A stretch of DNA of 17,104 nt from NCBI GenBank assembly GCA_903892315.1, contig CAITHY010000020.1, positions 1 through 17,104 on the forward strand, in the 5' to 3' direction. This document shows, piece by piece, positions 7,042 through 15,221 of this stretch. Numbering within the stretch: the stretch's first letter is position 1; each line of letters opens with the position of its first letter. Position numbers and translations under genes: made by a program. The stretch is from an uncultured beta proteobacterium. Lineage in GTDB: Bacteria; Pseudomonadota; Gammaproteobacteria; Burkholderiales; Burkholderiaceae. The notes beneath the pieces were generated by a model. The model saw only the letters and a list, made by a program, of their open reading frames with translations. It did no database searches and was not told the DNA's origin.

Positions 7042-7635
7042 CTAGGCACGACGAATGCGGAATAAGGCGAGACTGCCAAATAGATTAGGCATCAAGGTAA
7101 CCTGACGACCTTCATGCAAGATGCATTGATCAAGCACCTTCAGGCCAAGGCTTGAGGCCAACTTCTCAAAGTCAGCAACGGTGAGCACGCGCACGTTAGG
7201 CGTGTTGTACCACTGGTAAGGCAGGCTCTTAGATACCGGCATACGGCCTAGACCCACAGCCAAGCGATGAGACCAATGACCGAAATTTGGAAAGGAGATC
7301 ACGGACTCTTTGCCAACACGAACTACCTCACGCAAAATCTTTTCCGTTTGATGAATGGTTTGCAGAGTTTGCGACAGCACGACTGTGTCAAAACTACCAT
7401 CTTCAAAGAGTGCCAAGCCACCCTCTAAGTCTTGCTGAATCACGTTCAAGCCCTTTTGTACACAAGAGAGTACGCGGGAATCATTAATCTCAACGCCATA
7501 AGCGTGGACCGGCTTTTGTTTCTGCAAAAACTCTAAGAAACTACCATCGCCACAACCGAGGTCGAGTACTTGAGTGTTTGGTGCAATCCAATTGGCTATG
7601 GCGGCAAAATCGGCACGCTGATTGAAATTGCTCAT
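7042..7635 (-). CDS. metW: Methionine biosynthesis protein MetW
   Basis: A small class I SAM-dependent methyltransferase-fold protein of 197 residues. The SAM-binding motif I is [15 protein letters not shown] near residues 24-38, with the acidic residue ending the second strand in YGVEIND. Its ATG overlaps the metX stop by 4 bases, the standard metX-metW arrangement in proteobacteria, so translation is likely coupled. MetW is reported to be needed for, or to stimulate, the homoserine acyltransferase step done by MetX in several bacteria; a methyl-transfer substrate is not established. The fold suggests it could sense SAM and tune MetX, which is inference. The ampG-like gene follows 15 bp downstream. 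Confidence 0.94.
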   Translation of the reverse strand: MSNFNQRADFAAIANWIAPNTQVLDLGCGDGSFLEFLQKQKPVHAYGVEINDSRVLSCVQKGLNVIQQDLEGGLALFEDGSFDTVVLSQTLQTIHQTEKILREVVRVGKESVISFPNFGHWSHRLAVGLGRMPVSKSLPYQWYNTPNVRVLTVADFEKLASSLGLKVLDQCILHEGRQVTLMPNLFGSLALFRIRRA

Positions 7636-8771
7636 GCTTGAACCTCGCGCATTTGCTGAAAGTAAGCTCTCACGAGATTGTGATAACGCTCATCATCTAG
7701 CAGGAAAGCATCGTGTCCATGTGGCGCATCGATCTCAGCGTAAGTCACCTCACTCTTATTGCTCAGTAAGGATTGCACAATTTCGCGACTGCGATCAGGC
7801 GGGAAGCGCCAGTCGGTTGAAAAGCTCACAACCAAAAACTTAGCCTGCACTTCTGCTAAGGCGCGATTCAGACTGCCTTCATAACGACGCGCAGGATCAA
7901 AGTAATCTAGTGCGCGCGTAATTAGTAAATAGGTATTGGCATCAAAGTAGGTTGAAAACTTATCGCCTTGATGGCGTAAATAACTTTCAACCTCAAACTC
8001 AACATCAAAGCTGAAGCGGTAGTCATTAGACTCACCATTTGGGCGCTGCAATTCTCGTCCAAATTTTTCCGCCATGTCATCATCCGATAAATAGGTAATG
8101 TGGCCGACCATGCGAGCTAAACGCAAGCCGCGTTTTGGCACAACGCCATGCTCATAGTAGTTGCCCCCATGGAAATCAGGATCCGACAGAATGGCGTTCC
8201 GTGCCACCTCATTGAAAGCAATATTTTGTGCGCTCAGCCTTGGGGTCGATGCTACTACAACGCAATGGTCTATCCGTTTGGGAAACTGAATGGCCCAAGC
8301 CATAGCCTGCATGCCCCCCAAGCTTCCACCCATCACAGCAGCAAACTTCCGAATGCCTAATTTGTCTGCCAAGCGGGCCTGAGTATTTACCCAATCCTCA
8401 ACTGTGATGACTGGAAAATCAGCGCCATATGGCTTGCCATTTGCTGGATTCATGCTCATAGGCCCAGTAGAGCCAAAACAAGAGCCTAAATTATTTACAC
8501 CTATGACAAAAAAATGATTGGTATCTACCGGCTTACCCGGGCCAATCATGTTGTCCCACCAACCAATATCTTTTGGATCTTCTGGACTGGGGCCAGCTAC
8601 GTGATGAGATGCATTGAGCGCATGACAAACAAGTACAGCGTTACTTTTATCAGCATTAAGCTTGCCGTAAGTTTCAATGACTAAATCATAGCCAGACAAG
8701 ATGGCGCCACTCTGCAAAGGCAGGGGCTCGGCAAAATGAATAGTATTTCTAGAGAGGTGTAGCTCGCTCAT
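7632..8771 (-). CDS. metX: Homoserine O-acyltransferase MetX
   Basis: An alpha/beta-hydrolase-fold enzyme, 379 residues, that activates homoserine by O-acylation, the committed step to methionine. The catalytic triad is visible: Ser150 in the nucleophile elbow [10 protein letters not shown], Asp320 in STDWRFPP and His353 in PHGHDAF. The oxyanion and substrate region GSCFGSTGP is also conserved. MetX proteins are usually named acetyltransferases, but many proteobacterial ones paired with MetW are thought to use succinyl-CoA; I cannot decide between acetyl and succinyl from the sequence alone. The start overlaps the slmA stop by 4 bases and its stop overlaps metW by 4 bases, so slmA-metX-metW must share a transcript. 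There is no room for a separate SAM riboswitch here, unlike metK. Confidence 0.95.
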   Translation of the reverse strand: MSELHLSRNTIHFAEPLPLQSGAILSGYDLVIETYGKLNADKSNAVLVCHALNASHHVAGPSPEDPKDIGWWDNMIGPGKPVDTNHFFVIGVNNLGSCFGSTGPMSMNPANGKPYGADFPVITVEDWVNTQARLADKLGIRKFAAVMGGSLGGMQAMAWAIQFPKRIDHCVVVASTPRLSAQNIAFNEVARNAILSDPDFHGGNYYEHGVVPKRGLRLARMVGHITYLSDDDMAEKFGRELQRPNGESNDYRFSFDVEFEVESYLRHQGDKFSTYFDANTYLLITRALDYFDPARRYEGSLNRALAEVQAKFLVVSFSTDWRFPPDRSREIVQSLLSNKSEVTYAEIDAPHGHDAFLLDDERYHNLVRAYFQQMREVQA

Positions 8772-9418
8772 TCTGACAGGAGAAGGCGCAGACTAACATC
8801 GGAGGCTTCAGTTGGCAGCTTCTTAAATCCGCTACGGGCAAAGCGATGCCAACGACCTAAAACAAAACTCATCAACATGGCCGCACGAATGCTGACCTCC
8901 TCTTGGCCCAGCTGAGCCCAATTCCCACCTTGGGTTTGGGCTATACGCAGAGCCTGCTTAAGAGACGCTTCGACACGATCAAGCACTTGAGTAATACGCT
9001 CTTGAAGACGATCATCTTCTTGCAATAAAGCATCGCCCAACAAAACACGAGTCATGCCAGGATTCTTTTCAGCAAAGAATAAAAGCATTTGCAAAATGCC
9101 GCGTGCCTGAGCAAGGCCAGATTCTTCTTTTTGATTAATTTGATTAATTAATCCAAAAACAGTTTGCTCAATAAAAGAAATCAGGCCTTCAAACATCTGC
9201 GCTTTACTAGCGAAGTGTCGATATAGGGCCGCTTCTGAAACCTCAATCTTGGCCGCTAATGCGGCGGTAGTAATACGTTCACCCCTTGGGTTTTGTAACA
9301 TCTCGGCAAGCACTTGCAGAATCTGTAAACGACGCTCACCTGGACGTGGGCGCTTACGAGCTTTACCAGCGTCAGCGTTGCTGTCGTTGATTTTTCCTGA
9401 TTCCAAGGGCTCGCTCAT
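8768..9418 (-). CDS. slmA: Nucleoid occlusion factor SlmA (TetR family)
   Basis: A TetR-family DNA-binding protein of 216 residues. A basic, disordered N-terminus (residues 1-30) leads into the helix-turn-helix [32 protein letters not shown] (about 49-80), nearly identical to the SlmA consensus. The following FIEQ and [26 protein letters not shown] segments match E. coli SlmA rather than a generic TetR regulator. SlmA binds specific chromosomal sites and blocks FtsZ ring assembly over the nucleoid. It lies 10 bp after argB and overlaps metX by 4 bases, although neither partner is linked to division, so this looks like operon packing conserved in Burkholderiales. The ATG has no strong Shine-Dalgarno. 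Confidence 0.9.
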   Translation of the reverse strand: MSEPLESGKINDSNADAGKARKRPRPGERRLQILQVLAEMLQNPRGERITTAALAAKIEVSEAALYRHFASKAQMFEGLISFIEQTVFGLINQINQKEESGLAQARGILQMLLFFAEKNPGMTRVLLGDALLQEDDRLQERITQVLDRVEASLKQALRIAQTQGGNWAQLGQEEVSIRAAMLMSFVLGRWHRFARSGFKKLPTEASDVSLRLLLSE

Positions 9419-9428
9419 AGTTATCTAC

Positions 9429-10334
9429 TTATCTAGAGCGGATCATTGTGCCGAAAGCTTGCTCGGTCAGAATTTCTAACAATAAAGAATGCTCAATGCG
9501 GCCATCAATGATGTGCACTGAATTCACACCGCTCTTAGCAGCATCTAATGCAGAGGAAATCTTAGGCAACATGCCACCAGAAATAGTGCCGTCAGCAAAA
9601 AGCGCATCAATTTCTCGTGCAGTTAAATCTGTCAGTAACTTACCGTCTTTATCCATTACACCCGGAATGTTGGTCATCATGACTAACTTCTCTGCGTGCA
9701 GGATTTCAGCCATCTTGCCAGCCACTAAGTCTGCATTAATGTTGTAAGCCTGGCCTTCTTCACTAAAGCCGATTGGAGAAATCACCGGAATAAATGCGTC
9801 ATCCTGCAAGGCTTTAACCACTGCAGGATTAATTGCCTCGATCTCACCCACAAAGCCTATATCAACCATCTTGCCTGGCTCTGTATTGCTAGGAATCTTC
9901 ATTTTCTTGGCATGAATCAATCCACCGTCTTTACCAGTCAAGCCAACAGCCTGGCCGCCAAAGTGGTTAATCAACATCACAATGTCCTGCTGCACCTCAC
10001 CACCCAGAACCCACTCCACCACTTCCATGGTTTCTTCATCAGTGACGCGCATACCCTGAATAAAAGTACCGGTCTTGCCAATCTTCTTCAAGGCCTCGTC
10101 AATTTGTGGGCCGCCGCCATGAACCACCACTGGATTCATACCAACCAACTTCAACAAAATGACATCACGCGCAAAACTTTCTTTGAGGCGCTCCTCCACC
10201 ATCGCGTTTCCGCCGTACTTAATCACAATGGTCTTGCCGTGATACGCGCGAATATAAGGCAGCGCTTCAGCAAGAATCTCCGCCTTTAATAAAGGAGAGA
10301 TATCACTAATAGTTGTTGGTAAATGCTTAGTCAT
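9429..10334 (-). CDS. argB: N-acetylglutamate kinase
   Basis: It phosphorylates N-acetyl-L-glutamate with ATP, the second step of arginine synthesis. It has 301 residues with an amino acid kinase fold. The family landmarks are [10 protein letters not shown] (phosphate-binding lysine, about residues 37-46), [21 protein letters not shown], the [15 protein letters not shown] stretch and the C-terminal [17 protein letters not shown]. The N-terminal extension before IVIKYGG (about 36 residues, predicted helical) resembles the helix of arginine-inhibited hexameric kinases, so feedback inhibition by arginine is likely. It sits 13 bp after dksA and 10 bp before slmA. In several Burkholderiales I recall hslV and hslU beside dksA; they are absent from this junction. 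Confidence 0.96.
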   Translation of the reverse strand: MTKHLPTTISDISPLLKAEILAEALPYIRAYHGKTIVIKYGGNAMVEERLKESFARDVILLKLVGMNPVVVHGGGPQIDEALKKIGKTGTFIQGMRVTDEETMEVVEWVLGGEVQQDIVMLINHFGGQAVGLTGKDGGLIHAKKMKIPSNTEPGKMVDIGFVGEIEAINPAVVKALQDDAFIPVISPIGFSEEGQAYNINADLVAGKMAEILHAEKLVMMTNIPGVMDKDGKLLTDLTAREIDALFADGTISGGMLPKISSALDAAKSGVNSVHIIDGRIEHSLLLEILTEQAFGTMIRSR

Positions 10335-10347
10335 CGCTACTTAAAAT

Positions 10348-10836
10348 TTATTCGCCAAATAATTTTTGACGGAGTTCACGACGCTCTTGAGCCTCAAGAG
10401 ATAAATTGGCTGTCGGCCTTGCAATTAAACGGTTCAGGCCGATTGGCTCGCCGGTTTCTTCGCACCATCCATAGTCACCGGATTCAATACGCGCTAATGC
10501 TTGCTCTACTTTTTTGAGCAACTTGCGCTCACGATCGCGCGTGCGCAATTCCAATGCGTGCTCCTCTTCGATCGTTGCACGATCGGCAGGATCAGGAACC
10601 AAAATATTTTCACGCAGATGTTCTGTTGTCTCAGACGCATTCTTCAAAATGTCGTTTTTAAGAGTGAGTAGTTTCTGACGGAAAAAATCTAACTGCGCAG
10701 CACTCATGTAGTCCTTGTCGGACATCTTAAGCAATTCTGCCTCAGTTAATGGAGCACCTTTTGCGACTTTAGTGCTTGTAGCTTTACTGTTAGCTTTTGC
10801 AGCAGTCGCTGGTTTTGTTGCTGTTTTTACCGTCAT
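10348..10836 (-). CDS. dksA: DksA family RNA polymerase-binding transcription factor, single-cysteine type
   Basis: DksA binds the secondary channel of RNA polymerase and, with ppGpp, represses rRNA and activates amino acid biosynthesis promoters. The protein has 162 residues: a lysine/alanine/threonine-rich N-terminus (1-30), a coiled coil (about 45-120) with the conserved tip DPADRA (Asp82, Asp85, Ala87), then the C-terminal globular part. The tip aspartates that act on the polymerase are intact. The classic zinc finger has four cysteines; here only Cys125 (YGWCEETGEPIG) remains, and the second pair is replaced within SLEAQE. It should therefore fold without zinc, as DksA2-type proteins do. 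This form is common in Burkholderiales and not a sign of decay. A good AGGAAAG ribosome site precedes the ATG. A leader of about 88 bases separates it from the candidate promoter at 10931-10936. Confidence 0.93.
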   Translation of the reverse strand: MTVKTATKPATAAKANSKATSTKVAKGAPLTEAELLKMSDKDYMSAAQLDFFRQKLLTLKNDILKNASETTEHLRENILVPDPADRATIEEEHALELRTRDRERKLLKKVEQALARIESGDYGWCEETGEPIGLNRLIARPTANLSLEAQERRELRQKLFGE

Positions 10837-10947
10837 CTCATTCTTTCCTGATTTGAAGCATTATTGCCTCATTCTGCCAAACTTTTACGGCCTTTTTATT
10901 AATATTCATCAATATGGACCGTGGCGGCGGATTGTACCCGAATCTTC
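10837..10947 (-). promoter_or_regulatory. dksA upstream region with candidate promoter
   Basis: This is one of the largest gaps in the minus-strand gene run (111 bp). On the minus strand GGGTACAAT gives a near-consensus -10 box TACAAT (10936-10931); the -35 position would be the weak TGTTTG (10959-10954), inside the CobW-family gene. The AT-rich remainder includes ATATTGATGAATAT, a small inverted repeat. dksA and the genes after it (argB to ampG-like) probably have their own promoter here. Confidence 0.45.
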
Positions 10948-12012
10948 CTAGGCCAAACAGCCCTCAAGCCCAGCCAATAGGGTGTCCTTGGGCAAATCGA
11001 TGCCTATGAAGACCATTCGGGTTTGCTTGGGTTCTGTGCCCCATGGACCGGCTAAATCGCTGCCCATCATCTGGTGAACCCCCTGGAACACCACTTTTCG
11101 GCTACTTCCCTTCACATAGAGCACGCCCTTATAGCGCAACATCTTCTCGCCAAATACCTCCAAAATGCCTCCAAGGAAGTCTTCCAGCTTTTTGTGATTA
11201 AAGGGTTTATCACTACGAAAAACAAAGGATTGGATGCGATCAGTATGGCCAGCATGGCCGTGGTGCTGGTGATCATGACTATGATCGTGCCCACAGGTAC
11301 TGTGATCATGGTCATGTCCGTGGTCGTGCCCACAATGCTCGTGGTCATGATCATCCTGCTCCAAGAAATGGGGATCAATATCTAGCTTGGCATTGAGATT
11401 GAAGCCCTTGAGGTCCAAGACGGCGTTTAAGGGCACCACGCCCTTAGAAATACCTGCAATAGGCGCTCTAGGGTTCATATGCATGAGCCGATTACGCAAG
11501 GCATCTACTTCAGCGGGGGTAACCAAATCAGTCTTAGTAATAAAGATTTGGTCAGCAAAGCCAACCTGGCGCTGAGCTTCTTCATGCTCATTAAGCTGTT
11601 GCTGCCCATGCTTGGCATCCACCAAAGTCACCACTGCATCTAAAACATAGTGGTCAGCAACATCGTCATCCATAAAGAATGTCTGAGCAACGGGCCCAGG
11701 GTTGGCAACGCCGGTGGTTTCAATGACAACCCGATCAAAGCTAATCTTTTTATCTTTGCGTTGCTCCCAAAGCTCATTCAAAGCATCCACGAGATCGCCA
11801 CGAATCGTGCAGCAAATACAACCATTGCTCATCTGCACAATGTTCTCTTGGTTGTCTTGAACCAAGATGTCGTTATCAATATTCTCTTCGCCGAATTCAT
11901 TTTCGATCACGGCAATTTTTTTACCGTGTTCCTCGGTCAGAATGTGTTTAAGCAAAGTGGTTTTACCGCTTCCCAAGAAGCCCGTCAAAATCGTTACCGG
12001 AATTAATGCCAT
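10948..12012 (-). CDS. CobW/COG0523-family G3E GTPase with His-rich loop (probable zinc chaperone)
   Basis: A P-loop GTPase of the CobW/COG0523 group, which delivers or manages metal ions. Residue numbers here count from an upstream Met at 12027. The GFLGSGKT P-loop (16-23), the metal-binding CxCC motif GCICC (Cys70, Cys72, Cys73), the ETTG switch and the TKTD base-recognition motif (164-167) are all present, followed by a CobW C-terminal domain (about 265-355). Between the domains, residues 227-261 contain 16 histidines and two cysteines, a strong metal-binding loop. I prefer the start at the sixth codon (12012), which gives the family's usual [14 protein letters not shown] opening and a GGAT ribosome site; the earlier ATG at 12027 lacks one. 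The gene lies between xerC and a zinc-independent dksA. Zinc is the likeliest metal, but cobalt or another is possible. Confidence 0.9.
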   Translation of the reverse strand: MALIPVTILTGFLGSGKTTLLKHILTEEHGKKIAVIENEFGEENIDNDILVQDNQENIVQMSNGCICCTIRGDLVDALNELWEQRKDKKISFDRVVIETTGVANPGPVAQTFFMDDDVADHYVLDAVVTLVDAKHGQQQLNEHEEAQRQVGFADQIFITKTDLVTPAEVDALRNRLMHMNPRAPIAGISKGVVPLNAVLDLKGFNLNAKLDIDPHFLEQDDHDHEHCGHDHGHDHDHSTCGHDHSHDHQHHGHAGHTDRIQSFVFRSDKPFNHKKLEDFLGGILEVFGEKMLRYKGVLYVKGSSRKVVFQGVHQMMGSDLAGPWGTEPKQTRMVFIGIDLPKDTLLAGLEGCLA

Positions 12013-12044
12013 GGATGATCCAATCAAAATCTAAAAGCCAACAA

Positions 12045-12059
12045 TTCCCAAAGCGGGAA
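12045..12059 (-). terminator. Small hairpin after xerC
   Basis: TTCCC (12045-12049) and GGGAA (12055-12059) form a 5-bp stem in the 53-68-bp gap between xerC and the CobW-family gene. On the minus strand it is followed by TTGTTGGCTTTT, only partly T-rich. It may be a weak xerC terminator or attenuator. Confidence 0.25.
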
Positions 12060-12080
12060 CCTTCTATCTTACCGAGTTCC

Positions 12081-13082
12081 TCAGCCTTTGCCAGCCTTTG
12101 CGCGGGGATGCGCTTTATCGTATGCCTGAGCTAGGTGCTGAAAATCTAAAGATGTATAAATTTGGGTACTAGCGATACTGGCATGCCCCAGCATCTCCTG
12201 AACCGCACGTAAATCTTGTGAGGATTGCAGCACGTGGCTTGCAAAGCTGTGGCGCATCATATGAGGATGTACATGGGTAGGTAAGCCGGCGCGCATAGCC
12301 AAAGTGCGCAATCTCGCTTGTACAGTGCGCGGCGACAAACGCTTGCCCGTTGCCGATAAAAACAAGGCAATGGATTCTTCTGAGTAATTTCCGGCATTGC
12401 GCAACTCTCGCCATGCAGCAAGTGATTTCATTGCAGGTATGCCCACAGGCACTGAACGTCGTTTGCCACCCTTACCCAATACCGTCACTTCTGCAGCATC
12501 CCAATCTAACCAGCCAGCAGATTCATGCTGACGATCTTTGCTTTGCATAACATCAATCCCTAAGAGCTCTGAAAGACGTAAGCCTGAGGAATACAACAAA
12601 TCAATAATGGCAGCATCGCGAATGGATTCCAAATCCTTTTTTTCTTCAGCCTCTTTGACTGCCTGATGAACCAGAGAGAGGGCCTGCTCGACTGATAGCG
12701 CCTTAGGTAGCGACTTCAAGCGTTTCGGCGCCTTCACATCATCGACTGGATTAGCAACCAAGTTGCTCGTGACCTTGCCAGCACGTGCATCACGCCTAGA
12801 ATCTTTTTCAGTAAGCCAGTCATACCAGCCGCGCCATGCAGAAAGCGCTCTCGCAATACTCCTTGAGGATTTACCTTTGGAGTGCAAGCGGCCAGCCCAA
12901 CGACGCACGTGGCCGTTACTCACTTTTAATAATTCAATGGAATCTTCCAAGGAAAAATTTTGGAGATCGCTCAAATCCATGCCATACGCTTTAAGCGTAT
13001 GCGGCGAGAGTTGACGCAACACATGTAGCTCATGCAAATACTCCTGCATGAGGGGATGTAGTTCAGTCGACTTTAATTTCAT
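12081..13082 (-). CDS. xerC: Tyrosine recombinase XerC
   Basis: XerC is a site-specific recombinase that, with XerD, resolves chromosome dimers at dif. With the start at 13082 the protein has 333 residues. The SAM-like N-terminal DNA-binding domain opens with LMQEYLHELHVLRQLSPHTLKAYGMDL. The catalytic set is complete: Arg169 (SSGLRLSE), Lys204 (VLGKGGKRR), His274 and Arg277 (HPHMMRHSF), His300 (LGHASI) and the nucleophile Tyr309 (TQIYTSL). An open frame reaches to 13172, but those 30 extra residues lie wholly within the DUF484 gene and do not look like the family, so I chose ATG 13082, which overlaps DUF484 by 20 bp; ATG 13049 is a further option. A charged stretch at residues 92-122 makes it longer than E. 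coli XerC (298). The DUF484-xerC pair is standard, as in the gammaproteobacterial dapF-yigA-xerC cluster. Confidence 0.93.
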   Translation of the reverse strand: MKLKSTELHPLMQEYLHELHVLRQLSPHTLKAYGMDLSDLQNFSLEDSIELLKVSNGHVRRWAGRLHSKGKSSRSIARALSAWRGWYDWLTEKDSRRDARAGKVTSNLVANPVDDVKAPKRLKSLPKALSVEQALSLVHQAVKEAEEKKDLESIRDAAIIDLLYSSGLRLSELLGIDVMQSKDRQHESAGWLDWDAAEVTVLGKGGKRRSVPVGIPAMKSLAAWRELRNAGNYSEESIALFLSATGKRLSPRTVQARLRTLAMRAGLPTHVHPHMMRHSFASHVLQSSQDLRAVQEMLGHASIASTQIYTSLDFQHLAQAYDKAHPRAKAGKG

Positions 13083-13737
13083 AAGCTTGGATACGATCCA
13101 AAGCTGCAGCAGTGAGCTCAGCAATCTGGCGCAAATAAAAAGCACCCATATCTGCCGTAAAGCGGGACTCATCCTTGCTGGCTAATAGCAATACAGCAGA
13201 CGCTTGAGTGGCGCCAATACTCTTGCCCAAAGGAAGGCCAATAGCTACCAAGCTTTGCCATTCAGGATTAATCGTTATCTGAGTTGCTAACAAATCTATG
13301 CTTGCTGCTGCCAACTCTTTAGCAGAGCCGCATAGGGGTGTATCAACCCAAGGACCAAAAGCAGAGTTAGGCGATAACAATTGCGCAAACTCTACTTCAA
13401 ACACTTGTGCCAAGCCTGAGGTAATTGCAGACTCTACATCCGCTTTATTGTTAGCCTTCATTAAACGTAACAACCAAGCAACCAAACTTTGTTGGGTTTT
13501 ATCGTTACGGCTACCAAAGTGCAGCATCTCGCTTAAGCGACGATTAAGCTCTTGGTTTTGTGTGCGCAATACCGTCATTTGACGCTCTTGCAAAGAGATC
13601 GTTCGATCCTCATGCGGATGCTTAATCCGAATCTCATTAAAGAGATCAGCGTAACGCTCAAAGAAGCCTGGGGTTATGCGCAACCACTCAGCAACTAACT
13701 CTTCTTGCTCGGCTTGCTTGGGATCGATTGCACTCAT
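13063..13737 (-). CDS. DUF484 family protein (YigA-like)
   Basis: A 224-residue cytosolic protein of the DUF484 family (E. coli YigA), found beside xerC in beta- and gammaproteobacteria. The N-terminal helix region LVAEWLRITPGFFERYADLFNEIRIKHPHEDRTISLQERQM (about 13-53) is the family signature, with the typical 'P-x-FF' and 'S-L-x-E-R-Q' elements. A probable short coiled coil follows (about 50-70), then a GAF-like domain to the end. Its biochemical function is not known. It starts 11 bp after gatB and overlaps xerC by 20 bp. In many relatives its upstream neighbour is dapF; here dapF is elsewhere and gatB has taken that place, which supports a rearrangement at 13737/13749. Confidence 0.88.
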   Translation of the reverse strand: MSAIDPKQAEQEELVAEWLRITPGFFERYADLFNEIRIKHPHEDRTISLQERQMTVLRTQNQELNRRLSEMLHFGSRNDKTQQSLVAWLLRLMKANNKADVESAITSGLAQVFEVEFAQLLSPNSAFGPWVDTPLCGSAKELAAASIDLLATQITINPEWQSLVAIGLPLGKSIGATQASAVLLLASKDESRFTADMGAFYLRQIAELTAAALDRIQAYEIKVD

Positions 13738-13748
13738 GTATTTCTTTC

Positions 13749-15221
13749 TTAACTTAGTTTTTTACGCAAGAGCTCGTTTACCTGACCAGGATTTGCTTTG
13801 CCTTGCGAGGCTTTCATGATCTGACCAACGAGGGCGTTAAACGCCTTCTCTTTGCCTGAGCGGAACTCTTCAACTGACTTCTGGTTGGCCGCTAGCACCT
13901 GATCAATGATGGCCTCAATGGCGCCGCTATCACTAATCTGCTTCAACCCCTTGGCATCAATCACTTGATCAACCGTACTGATGGCCTTCCCTGCAATAGC
14001 TTCTTCCCAAAGAATCGCAAAAATATCTTTGGCAATCTTATTGGAGATCGTGCCATCTGCTACACGTGTCAATAATGGTGCTAAGTGGTCTGCTTTTAAT
14101 GGCGCATCGGCTGTAGCAATGCCCGCACGATTTAATGAGGAAGCAAATTCTCCTGCTATTAAATTAGCTGCTGCCTTGGCTAATGGCTTACCTACAATTG
14201 CCAGTAATTCTTCAAACACTTTTGCAGTGTCACGATCTTGCGTTAGCAACTGTGCATCGTATGCACTTAAGCCAAATTCACTTTGCCACTGTTCGCGCAA
14301 TTGAGCGGGCAATGCCGGCATCTTGCTGCGCACATCCGCAATCCAAGCAGCATCGATCACTACGGGCAGCAAATCCGGATCCGGGAAATAGCGATAGTCA
14401 TTAGCATCTTCTTTGCTACGCATGCTGCGGGTTTCACCGCGATCAGGGTCATATAGCCGCGTTTCCTGAACTACCTTGCCACCATCCTCAATGAGTTCGA
14501 TTTGACGACGCACCTCGTATTGAATGGCCTCCTCTAAAAAGCGGAAAGAGTTCAAGTTTTTAATTTCGCAACGGGTACCAAACTCGGCCTGACCCTTTGG
14601 TCGAACCGAAACGTTCGCATCGCAACGGAAAGAGCCTTCTTGCATATTGCCGTCACACACTCCAAGCCACACCACCAAGCCATGCAAAGCCTTGGCATAA
14701 GCAACAGCCTCAGCGGCGCTGCGCATGACTGGCTCGGTCACGATCTCAAGGAGTGGTGTGCCAGCACGGTTCAGATCAATGCCACTAGAGGGCTCGCCAT
14801 GAGGGCCCGTAAAGCCTTCTTCATGAACTGATTTACCGGCATCCTCTTCCATATGAGCGCGAGTGAGTTCAACCACCTTGACTTCATCGCCTACCAAGAT
14901 CTCAAGATACCCGCCGACAACCACCGGAATCTCCATCTGGCTGATTTGATAACCCTTCGGTAAATCAGGATAGAAATAGTTTTTGCGCGCAAAGATACTC
15001 GCCGGCGAAATCTTCGCATTTACGGCCAAACCAAAACGAATTGCATGCTCAACAGCCTGGCGATTGAGGACGGGCAAAACACCCGGTAGCGCTAAATCCA
15101 CTGCGCATGCTTGTGTGTTTGGGGCTGCGCCAAAGCGCGTACTTGCGCCACTAAAAATCTTGGACTGGGTCTGTAACTGCGCGTGGGTCTCTAGACCAAT
15201 AACGATTTCCCATTGCATCAT
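13749..15221 (-). CDS. gatB: Aspartyl/glutamyl-tRNA amidotransferase subunit B
   Basis: GatB is the kinase and tRNA-binding subunit of the GatCAB amidotransferase, which turns mischarged Asp-tRNA(Asn) and/or Glu-tRNA(Gln) into the amide forms. It has 490 residues. Signature blocks in order: [19 protein letters not shown] (about 8-26), the tract ending [24 protein letters not shown], the [11 protein letters not shown] metal/ATP region, [14 protein letters not shown] and [12 protein letters not shown], then the helical and C-terminal YqeY-like tail (about 345-490) that contacts tRNA. Two Met codons open the frame; the first overlaps the gatA stop by 4 bases. The gene is intact, and the DUF484 gene starts 11 bp downstream. 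Confidence 0.97.
   Translation of the reverse strand: MMQWEIVIGLETHAQLQTQSKIFSGASTRFGAAPNTQACAVDLALPGVLPVLNRQAVEHAIRFGLAVNAKISPASIFARKNYFYPDLPKGYQISQMEIPVVVGGYLEILVGDEVKVVELTRAHMEEDAGKSVHEEGFTGPHGEPSSGIDLNRAGTPLLEIVTEPVMRSAAEAVAYAKALHGLVVWLGVCDGNMQEGSFRCDANVSVRPKGQAEFGTRCEIKNLNSFRFLEEAIQYEVRRQIELIEDGGKVVQETRLYDPDRGETRSMRSKEDANDYRYFPDPDLLPVVIDAAWIADVRSKMPALPAQLREQWQSEFGLSAYDAQLLTQDRDTAKVFEELLAIVGKPLAKAAANLIAGEFASSLNRAGIATADAPLKADHLAPLLTRVADGTISNKIAKDIFAILWEEAIAGKAISTVDQVIDAKGLKQISDSGAIEAIIDQVLAANQKSVEEFRSGKEKAFNALVGQIMKASQGKANPGQVNELLRKKLS

Noticed and set aside
7287..7487. Open frames on the opposite strand of metW, metX and others
   Set aside because: They overlap well-supported genes, lack ribosome sites and show no recognisable protein features.
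10834..10841. Two-codon leader ORF (ATG AGA TGA) overlapping the dksA start
   Set aside because: Such a short frame arises easily by chance, and the AGGAAAG ribosome site is well placed for the dksA ATG itself.
12028..12080. Zur operator before the CobW-family gene
   Set aside because: The only dyad, TTCCC/GGGAA, does not resemble known Zur boxes.
13083..13172. N-terminal 30-residue extension of XerC
   Set aside because: It lies entirely inside the DUF484 coding sequence in another frame, is hydrophobic and cysteine-containing, and has no counterpart in known XerC proteins.
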